Shown here in pieces: positions 34,221 through 41,441 of a DNA stretch of 41,441 nt. The DNA comes from Streptosporangiaceae bacterium. Lineage in GTDB: Bacteria > Actinomycetota > Actinomycetes > Streptosporangiales > Streptosporangiaceae. The position numbers were made by a program, and so were the translations under genes. Each line of letters begins with the position of its first letter. Within the stretch, counting starts at the first letter, position 1. Where the stretch lies: the NCBI GenBank assembly GCA_030037785.1, contig JASHQA010000250.1:1-41441 (forward strand), written 5' to 3'. The notes beneath the pieces are model-generated. The model did no database searches, was not told the DNA's origin, and saw only the letters and a program-made list of their open reading frames with translations.

Positions 34221-34496
34221 TCAGCCGCCCGCTACTGCGGGGATCACCGAGACCTGACCGCCAGCTGGCACCGGTGTGTCCAAGCCCTGCGCCAGCCGGA
34301 TGTCTTCCTCACCCACGTAGACGTTCACGAACCTGCGCAGCCGGCCGGCCTCATCGAGCAGTCGTCCGCCGATCCCCGGGTACTCGGCATCCAGCCGCGC
34401 GATGACGTCGCGCACCGTGCCCGGCACGCTGGTCACCACGGCGGTTCCGCCGGTGTAGCTGCGCAGGATCGTCGGGATGCGGACGGACACGGTCAT
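34221..34496 (-). CDS. MoaD/ThiS family sulfur-carrier protein
   Basis: A 91-residue ubiquitin-fold protein ending in Gly-Gly. Sulfur carriers are adenylated at this terminus and converted to a thiocarboxylate that donates sulfide. Seen: MTVSVRIPTILRSYTGGTAV, PGTVRDVIARLDAEYPGIGG, RLRRFVNVYVGEEDIR, and the closing VPAGGQVSVIPAVAGG, which match MoaD and CysO. It overlaps the upstream threonine-synthase-like gene by four bases (ATGA), so the two are translated together. No MoaE, ThiG, cysM or JAMM peptidase gene is in the window, so its partner could be the PLP enzyme next door. Confidence 0.9.
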   Translation of the reverse strand: MTVSVRIPTILRSYTGGTAVVTSVPGTVRDVIARLDAEYPGIGGRLLDEAGRLRRFVNVYVGEEDIRLAQGLDTPVPAGGQVSVIPAVAGG

Positions 34497-35791
34497 GCTG
34501 AGCCTGCCTTTCGCGCCCCCGGCTGCCGCGCCGACTCCTGTGCGGTAAAGGCCGTCAGCGTGGCCGGAATGGGCGTGATCGCCTCGATGGTATCCGCGAC
34601 GGCATCTGGGGTCTTCAGCCCGTCTCCGGAGTTGATGATGACGGTCCGCGCGCCCGGGTCGATCACGCCATCCTTCAGCAGCGCACGCAGCACTGCGAGC
34701 GTGACGCCACCCGCGGTCTCGGCGAAAATTCCCTCCGCGGATGCGAGCAGCCGGATCGCATCGACGAGCTCGCTGTCGCTGACGTCGGCGACGGCGCCGT
34801 CGGTGCGGCGGACCACGTCGAGCACGTAGGGACCATCGGCCGGATTGCCGATCGCGAGCGACTTTGCGATCGTTGCCGGGCGGACCGGCTGCACGACGTC
34901 ATGACCGGCCCGGAACGCGGCGGCGACCGGGGAGCAGCCCGTCGCCTGGGCGCCGAACACCCGGCATGGTGTCTCCTCGACCAGCCCGGTCGCGACCAGC
35001 TCCCGAAACGCCTTGTCGATCTTTACGAGCTGCGCGCCCGAGGCGACCGGGACGACGATCTGCTCAGGCAGCCGCCAGCCGAGCTGCTCGGCGATCTCGA
35101 AGCCAATGGTCTTCGAGCCCTCCGCGTAATACGGCCGGACGTTGACGTTGACGAAGGCCCAGTCCGCACGCTCGTCGGCCAGCTCGGAGGCGAGTCGGTT
35201 CACGTCGTCGTAGCTGCCCCGGACCGCGACCAGGGAACAGCCATACACAGCGGAGCCGATTATTTTCTGCACCTCGAGGTCAGCGGGGATGAGCACGACC
35301 GCGCGGAGGCCGGCCCGCGCAGCCGCCGCCGCGACCGCGTTGGCCAGATTGCCCGTCGAGGGACACGCAAGCACCTTGAAGCCGAGCTCGACGGCCGCGG
35401 CAAGCGCCACGCCGACGACCCGGTCCTTGAACGAATGCGTCGGGTTGCCGCGCTCGTCTTTGATCCACAGCTCGCGCATGCCGAGCGTGCTCGCAAGCTG
35501 GTCCGCGCGCATCAGCCGGGTCCAGCCAGGATCGAGGTTCGGGGTGTTAGCGACGTCCGGGCGAACCGGAAGCAGACTCGCGTACCGCCACATGCTGAGC
35601 GGGCCGGACTCGATCGAGTCGCGCGTAAGGCTCGGCAGGTCATAGGCGACCTCGAGCGGACCGAAGCACTCCGCGCAGGCGTGCCCGGATCCGATGGGAC
35701 AGGTGTGGCCGCACTCGCGGCAGGACAGGTGCGTGGCGTACCCGAAACGGGACGGGGTTTGCTGGATCGCTGTACTCAGCGCTGTACTCAC
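34493..35791 (-). CDS. thrC: Threonine synthase-like PLP enzyme with N-terminal zinc ribbon
   Basis: Fold-type II PLP enzyme of 432 residues. Threonine synthase turns O-phosphohomoserine into threonine. Residues about 18-40 hold four Cys (SCRECGHTC and HACAECFGP), the zinc ribbon of this subfamily. The PLP lysine is in GNPTHSFKDRVVGVAL, the phosphate cup in CPSTGNLANAVAAAAAR, and the C-terminal part has VIINSGDGLKTPDAV. Start: GTG 35791 (MSTALSTAIQQ) is preceded by AGGAGAGAGG at the right distance. ATG 35812 would place that site inside the gene. Coupled to the sulfur-carrier gene downstream. Confidence 0.88.
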   Translation of the reverse strand: MSTALSTAIQQTPSRFGYATHLSCRECGHTCPIGSGHACAECFGPLEVAYDLPSLTRDSIESGPLSMWRYASLLPVRPDVANTPNLDPGWTRLMRADQLASTLGMRELWIKDERGNPTHSFKDRVVGVALAAAVELGFKVLACPSTGNLANAVAAAAARAGLRAVVLIPADLEVQKIIGSAVYGCSLVAVRGSYDDVNRLASELADERADWAFVNVNVRPYYAEGSKTIGFEIAEQLGWRLPEQIVVPVASGAQLVKIDKAFRELVATGLVEETPCRVFGAQATGCSPVAAAFRAGHDVVQPVRPATIAKSLAIGNPADGPYVLDVVRRTDGAVADVSDSELVDAIRLLASAEGIFAETAGGVTLAVLRALLKDGVIDPGARTVIINSGDGLKTPDAVADTIEAITPIPATLTAFTAQESARQPGARKAGSA

Positions 35792-36175
35792 CGGCGAGGC
35801 CTCTCTCCTCATCTATCCCGGCAGCTTCCGCCGCGGGTCGGACTTGGCACCTGTCACGTGACGACCTCGCCGCATTGGCAGCTCTAGCGTGAGCGACGCA
35901 GATCAACGTGATGGTTGCCGGGGCTTCATCGGGCCGTTCCCTCCACCCCTCTGGATGAGCTATTCAGTTGTCGCTCCTGCTCGGGGCGACGCGCCCTGAG
36001 CTGGGATAGCTTGCCTGCAAGCAAGCTTAACACGTCCACTTGCGGTCGCAGGCTGAGCGATTTGCCAGGTGTGATTTCCCGTCCGGGCCGGCGGGGTGAA
36101 GGTCGCCGGCGGGTACAACGACGGTCATGCGACGGGAATGGTCGTGGCGATGACACCGGCCGCCACGGGGGCGGC
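35792..36175. other. 384-bp divergent promoter region (thrC and DUF1622)
   Basis: No supported gene; the long frame through it is only the DUF1622 frame extended upstream, with non-protein-like composition. Contains a perfect 7-bp-arm hairpin AGCTTGC/GCAAGCT (36008-36027) in a locally AT-richer patch. No threonine- or SAM-type riboswitch is recognised. Confidence 0.5.
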
Positions 36176-36580
36176 GTGACGTTCACCACGGATATGGACC
36201 ACGTGGCGCAGGCGTTCGAGGTGCTGGGCGCGGCCGTCCTGGTCGTGGGCGTGGTGTGGTCGTTCACTCTCGCCGTCATGGTGGTGCGACGCACCGGCCG
36301 GGCCGGCCGTGCCTACACGTCGCTGCGCCGGACGCTCGGCGGCACACTGCTACTCGGCCTGGAGATCCTGGTTGCCGCCGACCTGATCAGGACGGTGGCG
36401 GTCGCGCCGACCCTGGACAACGTGCTGGTGCTGGGCCTGATCGTGCTGATCAGGACGTTCCTGGCCATGTCCCTGGAGACAGAGATCGAGGGCGTGCCGC
36501 CGTGGCGGCGGGCGCTGGCGACCGGCGCCGGCACGATCCGGCGTGCAGGCGAGCAGGGACTCGGCCCCGATCCGCAGTGA
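36176..36580 (+). CDS. DUF1622 membrane protein
   Basis: A 134-residue protein with three predicted membrane helices: AFEVLGAAVLVVGVVWSFTL, TLGGTLLLGLEILVAADLIR and VLVLGLIVLIRTFLAMSLET. The GLEILVAADLIRTV and RTFLAMSLETEIEG stretches are diagnostic of the family. Function unknown. GTG 36176 has the GGGGGC run just upstream. The next gene (otsA) starts 94 bases on, same strand. Confidence 0.85.
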   Translation: MTFTTDMDHVAQAFEVLGAAVLVVGVVWSFTLAVMVVRRTGRAGRAYTSLRRTLGGTLLLGLEILVAADLIRTVAVAPTLDNVLVLGLIVLIRTFLAMSLETEIEGVPPWRRALATGAGTIRRAGEQGLGPDPQ

Positions 36581-36674
36581 CAGCAGCTCGAAGTCGCGGC
36601 GGCGTCGGCGTGGCCGAGGGGCGGTCCAGGCCTTTATCCGGCTGCCAGCCGGGCGCCGGTTAAGCTGGCGACAC

Positions 36675-38150
36675 ATGACTGACGCATCGGCCGACCGGCG
36701 GCTGCTCATCGCCTCCAACCGGGGGCCGGTCTCGTTTGCCCGTGGCCCCGACGGGACGTTGTCCGCCAGCCGCGGCGGCGGGGGCGTCGTGTCGGGTCTG
36801 TCCGCGGCTGCCGACGAGATCCCGATGACGTGGGTTTGTGCCGCGCTCTCTGACGCCGACCGGGAGGCTGCCAGCCGGGCGAAGGGCGGGCTGCTCGACC
36901 CCGCCGAGCTCGGCGGCGGTGCCGCGGTACGGATGCTCGACATCCCGCAGGCGATCTTCGACAGCGCCTACAACCGGGTCGCGAACTCGACCCTGTGGTT
37001 CGTGCACCACATGCTGTACGACACGCCCAACCAGCCGAGCTTCGGGCTAGCGTTCGCCGCTGAGTGGGAAGCGTTTCGCCTGTACAACGAGATGTTCGCC
37101 GACGCCCTGGCCGCGGCGGCGCTGGCGGCGAGCGCGTCGCCGGGGCGGGTAGCGATCCAGGACTACCACCTCTGCCTGGCGCCCCGGATGCTGGCCGAGC
37201 GGGCGCCCGGACTCTCTATCGCGCACTTCTCCCACACGCCCTGGGCGCCGCCGGATTACTTCCGTGTGCTGCCTGACGAGGTAGGCCGGGAAGTCCTGGC
37301 CGGCCTGCTGGGCGCCGACCACGCCGGGTTTCTGTGCAAGCGCTGGGCCGACTCGTTCATGGACTGCTGCGAGGACCTGCTCGGGGCGAAGGTCGACAGG
37401 GACCGCAGGCAGGTCAGCCACGCTGGCCACGTCACCAGCATCGGCGTCCACCCGCTCGGCGTGGATGCAGCGCAGTTGCGCGCCCGTGCCGACGAGCCCG
37501 ACGTGCTGGCGAGGATGACCACGCTGGCAGCCGCCACGGCCGGGCGGAAGCTGATCGTCCGGGTCGACCGCACGGAGCTGTCAAAGAACATCTCGCGCGG
37601 CCTCGAGGCGTACCGTGAACTGCTCCGGGCCCATCCGGAGTGGCACGGCCACGTTGTGCATCTCGCTTTCGCTTACCCGTCGCGGCATGACCTGCCGGAG
37701 TATCAGGAGTACACCGCCGCGGTGCAGCGACTGGCCGGCGAGATCGAGGCGGAATTCGCCGTTCCCGGCTGGAACCCGCTGCAGCTGGATGTCTATGACG
37801 ACTACGCCCGGTCACTGGCCGCTTGCCGGCTCGCGGACGTGCTGCTGGTCAACCCCATCAGGGATGGCATGAACCTGGTCGCCAAGGAGGGGCCCATCCT
37901 GTCTGACCGCAACTGTGCCCTCGTGTTGTCCACCGAGGCAGGGGCGGCAGCGGAACTCAGCGGCCAGGCGCTGATGATCAACCCGTTCGACGTCACGCAG
38001 ACGATGCAGGCGCTGCACCAGGCGCTCACGATGAGCGACGCGGAACGGACGAGCCGGTGCTCGGCGCTCGCGGCGGCGGCATCAGCGCTGCCACCGGCTC
38101 GCTGGCTCGCCGAGCAGTTGCGTGCTCTCGATCGCCTGCCCGGGAGCTAA
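36675..38150 (+). CDS. otsA: Trehalose-6-phosphate synthase-like glycosyltransferase (GT20)
   Basis: A 491-residue GT-B enzyme of family GT20. OtsA joins glucose from UDP- or GDP-glucose to glucose 6-phosphate. Seen: the N-loop SNRGPVSF with RGGGGVVSGL, IQDYHLCLAPRML (His of the usual HDYHL replaced by Gln), the donor-site VDRTELSKNI (Arg and Lys kept) and NPIRDGMNLVAKEGP with the conserved Asp and Glu. I recall Gln-Asp-Tyr-His and DRTE-SKN spellings from actinobacterial OtsA relatives, including pseudoglycosyltransferases such as VldE/ValL, so the exact reaction is uncertain. ATG 36675 follows TAAGCT by eight bases, a leaderless pattern. No otsB phosphatase is adjacent. Confidence 0.88.
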   Translation: MTDASADRRLLIASNRGPVSFARGPDGTLSASRGGGGVVSGLSAAADEIPMTWVCAALSDADREAASRAKGGLLDPAELGGGAAVRMLDIPQAIFDSAYNRVANSTLWFVHHMLYDTPNQPSFGLAFAAEWEAFRLYNEMFADALAAAALAASASPGRVAIQDYHLCLAPRMLAERAPGLSIAHFSHTPWAPPDYFRVLPDEVGREVLAGLLGADHAGFLCKRWADSFMDCCEDLLGAKVDRDRRQVSHAGHVTSIGVHPLGVDAAQLRARADEPDVLARMTTLAAATAGRKLIVRVDRTELSKNISRGLEAYRELLRAHPEWHGHVVHLAFAYPSRHDLPEYQEYTAAVQRLAGEIEAEFAVPGWNPLQLDVYDDYARSLAACRLADVLLVNPIRDGMNLVAKEGPILSDRNCALVLSTEAGAAAELSGQALMINPFDVTQTMQALHQALTMSDAERTSRCSALAAAASALPPARWLAEQLRALDRLPGS

Positions 38151-38182
38151 GCCACGTCCTGCCGGGTCACCCGAGCCGGTCG

Positions 38183-38428
38183 TCAGTTGGCTGTGCTGGC
38201 CGCGCGCATGCGCCGCCGTCGGCTCCGCTGACGACGCAGCCGGCCAATGAGAACCGGGTCGAATGCCGCGGCCTCTGGCCTGTCGATCAGCTCGTTCAGC
38301 AGCTGGTAGTACCGGGTGACCGGAATGCCGAAGACCTCGAGAATGTCCCGCTCCTTCGCGCCGGGCACGCGCCACCAGCTGCGCTCGAAGGCGAGAATGC
38401 GCATGTCGCGCTCCGACAGTGCAGCCAC
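38183..38428 (-). CDS. DUF3263 protein
   Basis: An 81-residue actinobacterial protein of unknown function: ALSERDMRILAFERSWWRVP, GAKERDILEVFGIPVTRYYQ, LLNELIDRPEAAAFDPVLIG and a strongly basic tail (RLRRQRSRRRRMRAAS). The predicted helices plus basic tail resemble a small DNA-binding protein, and the TRYYQLLNEL helix looks like a recognition helix. GTG 38428 lies four bases after GGGAGG; the earlier GTG 38443 is less well placed. It faces otsA tail to tail and is divergent from the SAM hydrolase gene. Confidence 0.9.
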   Translation of the reverse strand: MAALSERDMRILAFERSWWRVPGAKERDILEVFGIPVTRYYQLLNELIDRPEAAAFDPVLIGRLRRQRSRRRRMRAASTAN

Positions 38429-38536
38429 CAAGCCTCCCGGCACCCGCGCTCTGCGAACATTTTAGGCGGCCGGGATTGGCTCCGGGGGGTTCGCGCACCT
38501 ATGCGCACGAGCGCTGGCGACGTACGCTGTCCAGGC

Positions 38537-39355
38537 GTGACCGTCTATCAGTACCTGAGCTTCCTGACCGACTATGGTCTGGAGGACGGCTTCGTCGCCG
38601 CCTGCCACGGTGTCGCGGCCAGGATCGCGCCCCATGCGCAGGTCATCGACATCACCCACCTGGTCCCGCCGGGGGATGTGCGGCGTGGCGCCGCAGTGCT
38701 GGCACAGACGGTCGGCTACCTGCCGCCAGCGGTCCACATCGCCGTCGTAGATCCTGGTGTCGGCACGACCCGCCGGGCGATCGCCGTCGCAGCGGGTGAC
38801 AGTGTCTTCGTCGGCCCGGACAACGGCCTGCTCTCATGGTCCGTAGCGGCCCTGGGCGGGGGGAAGTCAGCCGTCCAGCTCACCAACGGCGACCTCTGGC
38901 TGCACCCGGTGTCCGCCACCTTCCACGGGCGTGACATCTTCATGCCGGTGGCGGCCCATCTAGCCGCCGGGCTGGAGCTGGATCAGGCCGGAGCGGAGAT
39001 CAGCGTCGCCGACCTAGTCGCTCTGCCCGCGCCCACCAGCCGGCTACACGATGGAGCCGCCGAAGGCGAGGTGATGTCGGTTGACCGCTTCGGCAATGTC
39101 CAGCTGTCCATTCCCGCGGCCGACGCTGGCAGGCTCGGCATCGGAATCGGGCTGCCGTTGATCGTCCGCTGCGGCCGACGCCAGTTCACCGTTCGCTACC
39201 TCGATACATTCGCAGCCGGGACGCCCGGCGAGATCGTCGCGTTCACCGACAGCGCCGGGCTCATCTCGCTGGCGATCAACGCGGGCGATGCAGCTGAGCA
39301 GCTCGGGCTGCCGCCAGGCGCCCACGTCCGGATCTCGCAGTCGCACCGGGCCTGA
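38537..39355 (+). CDS. SAM hydroxide adenosyltransferase (SAM hydrolase, DUF62)
   Basis: Hydrolyses S-adenosylmethionine to adenosine and methionine; the fold is shared with fluorinase and chlorinase. The 272-residue protein has YLSFLTDYGLEDGFVAAC, VVDPGVGTTRRAIAV, VGPDNGLLSW and TFHGRDIFMPVAAHLA. The Asp-Arg-His set that marks the hydrolase is present (Asp and Arg in DPGVGTTRR, His in FHGRDIF). The C-terminal beta domain is regular (VDRFGNVQLSI). GTG 38537 follows TACGCT by eight bases, a leaderless pattern. No halogen-dependent motif argues for a halogenase. Confidence 0.93.
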   Translation: MTVYQYLSFLTDYGLEDGFVAACHGVAARIAPHAQVIDITHLVPPGDVRRGAAVLAQTVGYLPPAVHIAVVDPGVGTTRRAIAVAAGDSVFVGPDNGLLSWSVAALGGGKSAVQLTNGDLWLHPVSATFHGRDIFMPVAAHLAAGLELDQAGAEISVADLVALPAPTSRLHDGAAEGEVMSVDRFGNVQLSIPAADAGRLGIGIGLPLIVRCGRRQFTVRYLDTFAAGTPGEIVAFTDSAGLISLAINAGDAAEQLGLPPGAHVRISQSHRA

Positions 39356-39466
39356 TCGTCGGTCGCGCTGGCACCTCCCGCTGGGCGGCCGAACATTGCC
39401 CAGTTGGCCCGCAAATAGCTTGAACATGGCAGAATGCCTGGTACTCACATGGGAGGAAAGGACGGC

Positions 39467-41441
39467 GTGCCACTGAGGTCCCCGCGGCCCGTCGCCGCGC
39501 TGGTTGCCGCCGGCACAGCGGCCATGATGGTCGGATTGTCGGCTGTGCCTGCCAGTGCGGATCAGATCCGGCAGCAGGAGTGGTGGCTCAGCGCGCTCGA
39601 CATCACCAACTGCTGGACCGCGTCTCAGGGCTCCGGCGTGACCGTTGCCGTGCTCAGCGACGGAGTCGACGCCAGCCATCCCGACCTCACGGGCGTGGTC
39701 ACGACTGCGCCGCCGACAGCCGTCCCGAGCGCACCCGTCGCCACCGGACAGTTCTTCGGTGAGCAAGGCACCCCCATCGCGAGCCTGATCGCGGGTCACG
39801 GCGACGGCTCCGACGACGCCTCCGGAATCATCGGCGTGGCTCCAGAGGCGCGCATCCTCTCGGTCGCTGTGACGCTGCCACCCGATGACGCTCAGCTCTT
39901 CGAGCCGTCGGTCGGTGCGACGATTCCAGACTCGATCGCCGCTGGCATCAGGTACGCCGTGAGTCAGGGCGCGACCGTGATCGACCTGCCGATAGACCCC
40001 GGCCAGCCTGGGAGCGACGGCTCCGGCGGTGCCTCGGCGGCAGCTGGCGGCAGCGCCGCCGAGCAGTCGGCGGTCAGCTATGCGCTCGCGCACAACGTTG
40101 TCCTGGTGGCCCCGGCGGGCGATGACGCGCTGACGACTGACGCGCCCAACTACCCGGCCGCCTATTCCGGCGTCATCGCCGTAGGTGCCTTCGACTCCGC
40201 GTTCGTCAAGGCTCCGTGGACCAGCCACCAGACCTATGTCACCCTGACCGCGGCCGGCTCCGGCGTCATCGCCGCGTCGAACAGCGGCAGCTACGAGACG
40301 ATGAACAGCACGAGCGCGGCCAGCGCCATCGTGGCCGGCATCGTCGCGCTCATCAGGTCCCGGTATCCGAATCTGTCAGTTGCGAATGTGCGCACAGCGC
40401 TGACCACAACGACGATGTTCCACCATGCTAACGGGCTTACGGACGGCTCCGGATATGGCGCGGTCAATGCGGCCGCGGCGCTCACCGCAGCCGGTACCCT
40501 GGCTACCCCAGCTAACGAACTCGCCGGAGCCGGCGCGGAGTCACCGACGACCCAGCGTCCTGCGGTAGCGGGTGCGGGGGTGCCGAAGTTGAGCCCTCAG
40601 ATCATCCGGGCTGGCGCGATTTCGGTTGGCGTGCTTGTCCTGCTTCTGCTGCTCGTGGGCGGCTATGCCCTCGTTACCCGCCGTCGGCGTCGGCACGCGG
40701 GGCTGCCGGAACTGGCGGCGGAGTGGACCGCGGGGCAGACGCAGTCGCGATATCCGCATGCTGTAGTCACGCGCACCGAGACTGACCGGCTGCTGGAGTA
40801 CTTTGGCGCGCCCACCGCCTCGCCACCAGAGTCGGCTGGTCCGCTGGCAACTGCCGGCGGACCAGCGGCACCTGCGCTCCCGCCCGACTTCGGGGGCACC
40901 GACGCCATGTTTGCGCCGTCCGCTGTGCTGGGCGGCACCAGCGGGTGGGCGTCGCACAGCCCCCCCACCGGAGCGGCAGGGAAGCGCGCACCGGTTTCCG
41001 GCGCGCCGCCGTGGGAGCCGGCCGCACCGCCGGAGGGCGTGCCGCCCTGGTCCGATACTCCGGGCAAACAGATGATCGCCGGGCAAGTGATTGCTTCCAC
41101 CCCGGCGACCGACGAGCCGGCGCCCGCCGATCCGCCGCCCCGCCCCATGCGGCGGCCGGAGTGGCGCCGCGCGATCACCTCGACCAGCGAGCCGACCCCC
41201 GGTGTGCCGTCCGAGCCGGATGACCCAGCGCCTCGCACGAGCCGACCGGTCTCCCCGCGCGCGCAGCGCCCAAGCGACCGCTGGGCTGCCAGCGGTCGAC
41301 TCGACTGGGCCGCACCGACCGCCTGGAAGAGTTCGGACGATGCCAGCTCTGTTGCCGACCGGGCGGTCGGGGCTGGCCCTGTCGGCGAGCCGGGCAACGC
41401 GGACGCAGACACGCCGAGTCCGGCCCACACTGCCAGTGCGG
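39467..41441 (+). CDS. S8 subtilisin/mycosin-like membrane protein with degenerate active site, 3'-truncated by the window
   Basis: At least 658 residues, open to the window end. GTG 39467 is nine bases after GGAGG. A signal peptide (cleavage near VPASA) leads into a subtilisin domain (residues about 25-345), a membrane segment (about 381-405), a basic stop (TRRRRR) and a long Pro/Ala-rich cytoplasmic tail. Active site: Asp65 in VLSDGVDASHPDL and Ser283 in STSAASAIVAG are present. The GHGTxVA motif reads GEQGTPIASLIAG, so the catalytic His is Gln100. The oxyanion Asn is Asp219 in PAGDD. It is therefore probably not a protease, or an unusual one. The layout is that of type VII secretion mycosins, but those lack such a tail. 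No ESX genes are in view. Confidence 0.85.
   Translation, partial: MPLRSPRPVAALVAAGTAAMMVGLSAVPASADQIRQQEWWLSALDITNCWTASQGSGVTVAVLSDGVDASHPDLTGVVTTAPPTAVPSAPVATGQFFGEQGTPIASLIAGHGDGSDDASGIIGVAPEARILSVAVTLPPDDAQLFEPSVGATIPDSIAAGIRYAVSQGATVIDLPIDPGQPGSDGSGGASAAAGGSAAEQSAVSYALAHNVVLVAPAGDDALTTDAPNYPAAYSGVIAVGAFDSAFVKAPWTSHQTYVTLTAAGSGVIAASNSGSYETMNSTSAASAIVAGIVALIRSRYPNLSVANVRTALTTTTMFHHANGLTDGSGYGAVNAAAALTAAGTLATPANELAGAGAESPTTQRPAVAGAGVPKLSPQIIRAGAISVGVLVLLLLLVGGYALVTRRRRRHAGLPELAAEWTAGQTQSRYPHAVVTRTETDRLLEYFGAPTASPPESAGPLATAGGPAAPALPPDFGGTDAMFAPSAVLGGTSGWASHSPPTGAAGKRAPVSGAPPWEPAAPPEGVPPWSDTPGKQMIAGQVIASTPATDEPAPADPPPRPMRRPEWRRAITSTSEPTPGVPSEPDDPAPRTSRPVSPRAQRPSDRWAASGRLDWAAPTAWKSSDDASSVADRAVGAGPVGEPGNADADTPSPAHTASA

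Noticed and set aside
35915-36175. N-terminal extension of the DUF1622 protein
   Set aside because: The upstream codons are Arg/Gly/Ser-rich spacer; the family starts at GTG 36176.
39044-40228. 394-residue antisense frame across the SAM hydrolase and S8 genes
   Set aside because: Both sense genes have strong motifs; the antisense product has no recognisable pattern.

Overview
The window is high-GC DNA with the gene content of an actinobacterial chromosome. The markers are an LCP cell-wall ligase, an IdeR/DtxR regulator, an XRE/DUF5753 regulator with a DUF397 partner, DUF2530, DUF3027, DUF3263, a PAS-GAF-PP2C-HATPase switch protein, citrate synthase II, and a groEL with CIRCE boxes but no groES beside it. 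XRE/DUF397 pairs and this set of DUFs point to the Streptomycetales/Streptosporangiales side of the phylum; I cannot name a species. There is one tRNA gene (Gly-CCC), no rRNA, no CRISPR and no recognisable transposase or integrase. Most of the window reads as ordinary chromosome; the likeliest accessory parts are a VapBC module (8.4-9.1 kb) and an AT-richer stretch at about 24.8-27.2 kb holding the XRE/DUF397 module and orphan small genes.

Layout. 0-7.2 kb: LCP protein, a small coiled protein, an HpcH/HpaI aldolase, an ArsB/SLC13-like permease just downstream of gltX, pspA and a GNAT acetyltransferase. 7.4-11.3 kb: a secreted M23-like protein that lacks the zinc ligands, vapBC, tRNA-Gly, dcd, a small conserved protein, and a MerR regulator downstream of an Hsp20 gene but separated from it by a strong terminator. 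11.5-17.8 kb: a GH16-like lipoprotein convergent with a thiolase, a second MerR regulator, an overlooked 56-residue membrane protein, a four-domain PP2C/anti-sigma-type switch protein and IdeR. 17.9-21.7 kb: pdxH divergent from an overlapping citA-serC pair, then thpR. 21.8-29.8 kb: MarR with an overlapping MFS exporter, small membrane and secreted proteins, the XRE/DUF397 module, DUF2530, DUF3027 and a second MFS protein. 29.8-36 kb: a cold-shock protein with a helical tail, a HAAS-domain membrane protein, groEL with two CIRCE operators, a classical CspA, and a translationally coupled thrC-moaD pair. 36-41.4 kb: DUF1622, an OtsA-like synthase, DUF3263, a SAM hydrolase, and a subtilisin/mycosin-like membrane protein that runs off the right edge and has lost its catalytic histidine and oxyanion asparagine.

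How genes work together. The PLP supplier PdxH sits beside the PLP enzyme SerC. Stress functions are scattered through the window (PspA, Hsp20, GroEL, two cold-shock proteins, trehalose synthesis, a RsbU/RsbW-like switch). At least nine genes have a TANNNT -10 box six to eight bases before the start codon and no Shine-Dalgarno sequence, so leaderless transcription looks common.

The most interesting items are the degenerate S8 protein, the thrC-moaD pair (a possible sulfur-carrier-dependent variant of a threonine synthase), the zinc-less M23 protein, and the XRE/DUF397 module with its adjacent 13-bp palindromic repeats and a coupled 28-codon ORF. No computation or database search was run; all family calls come from motifs read by eye.
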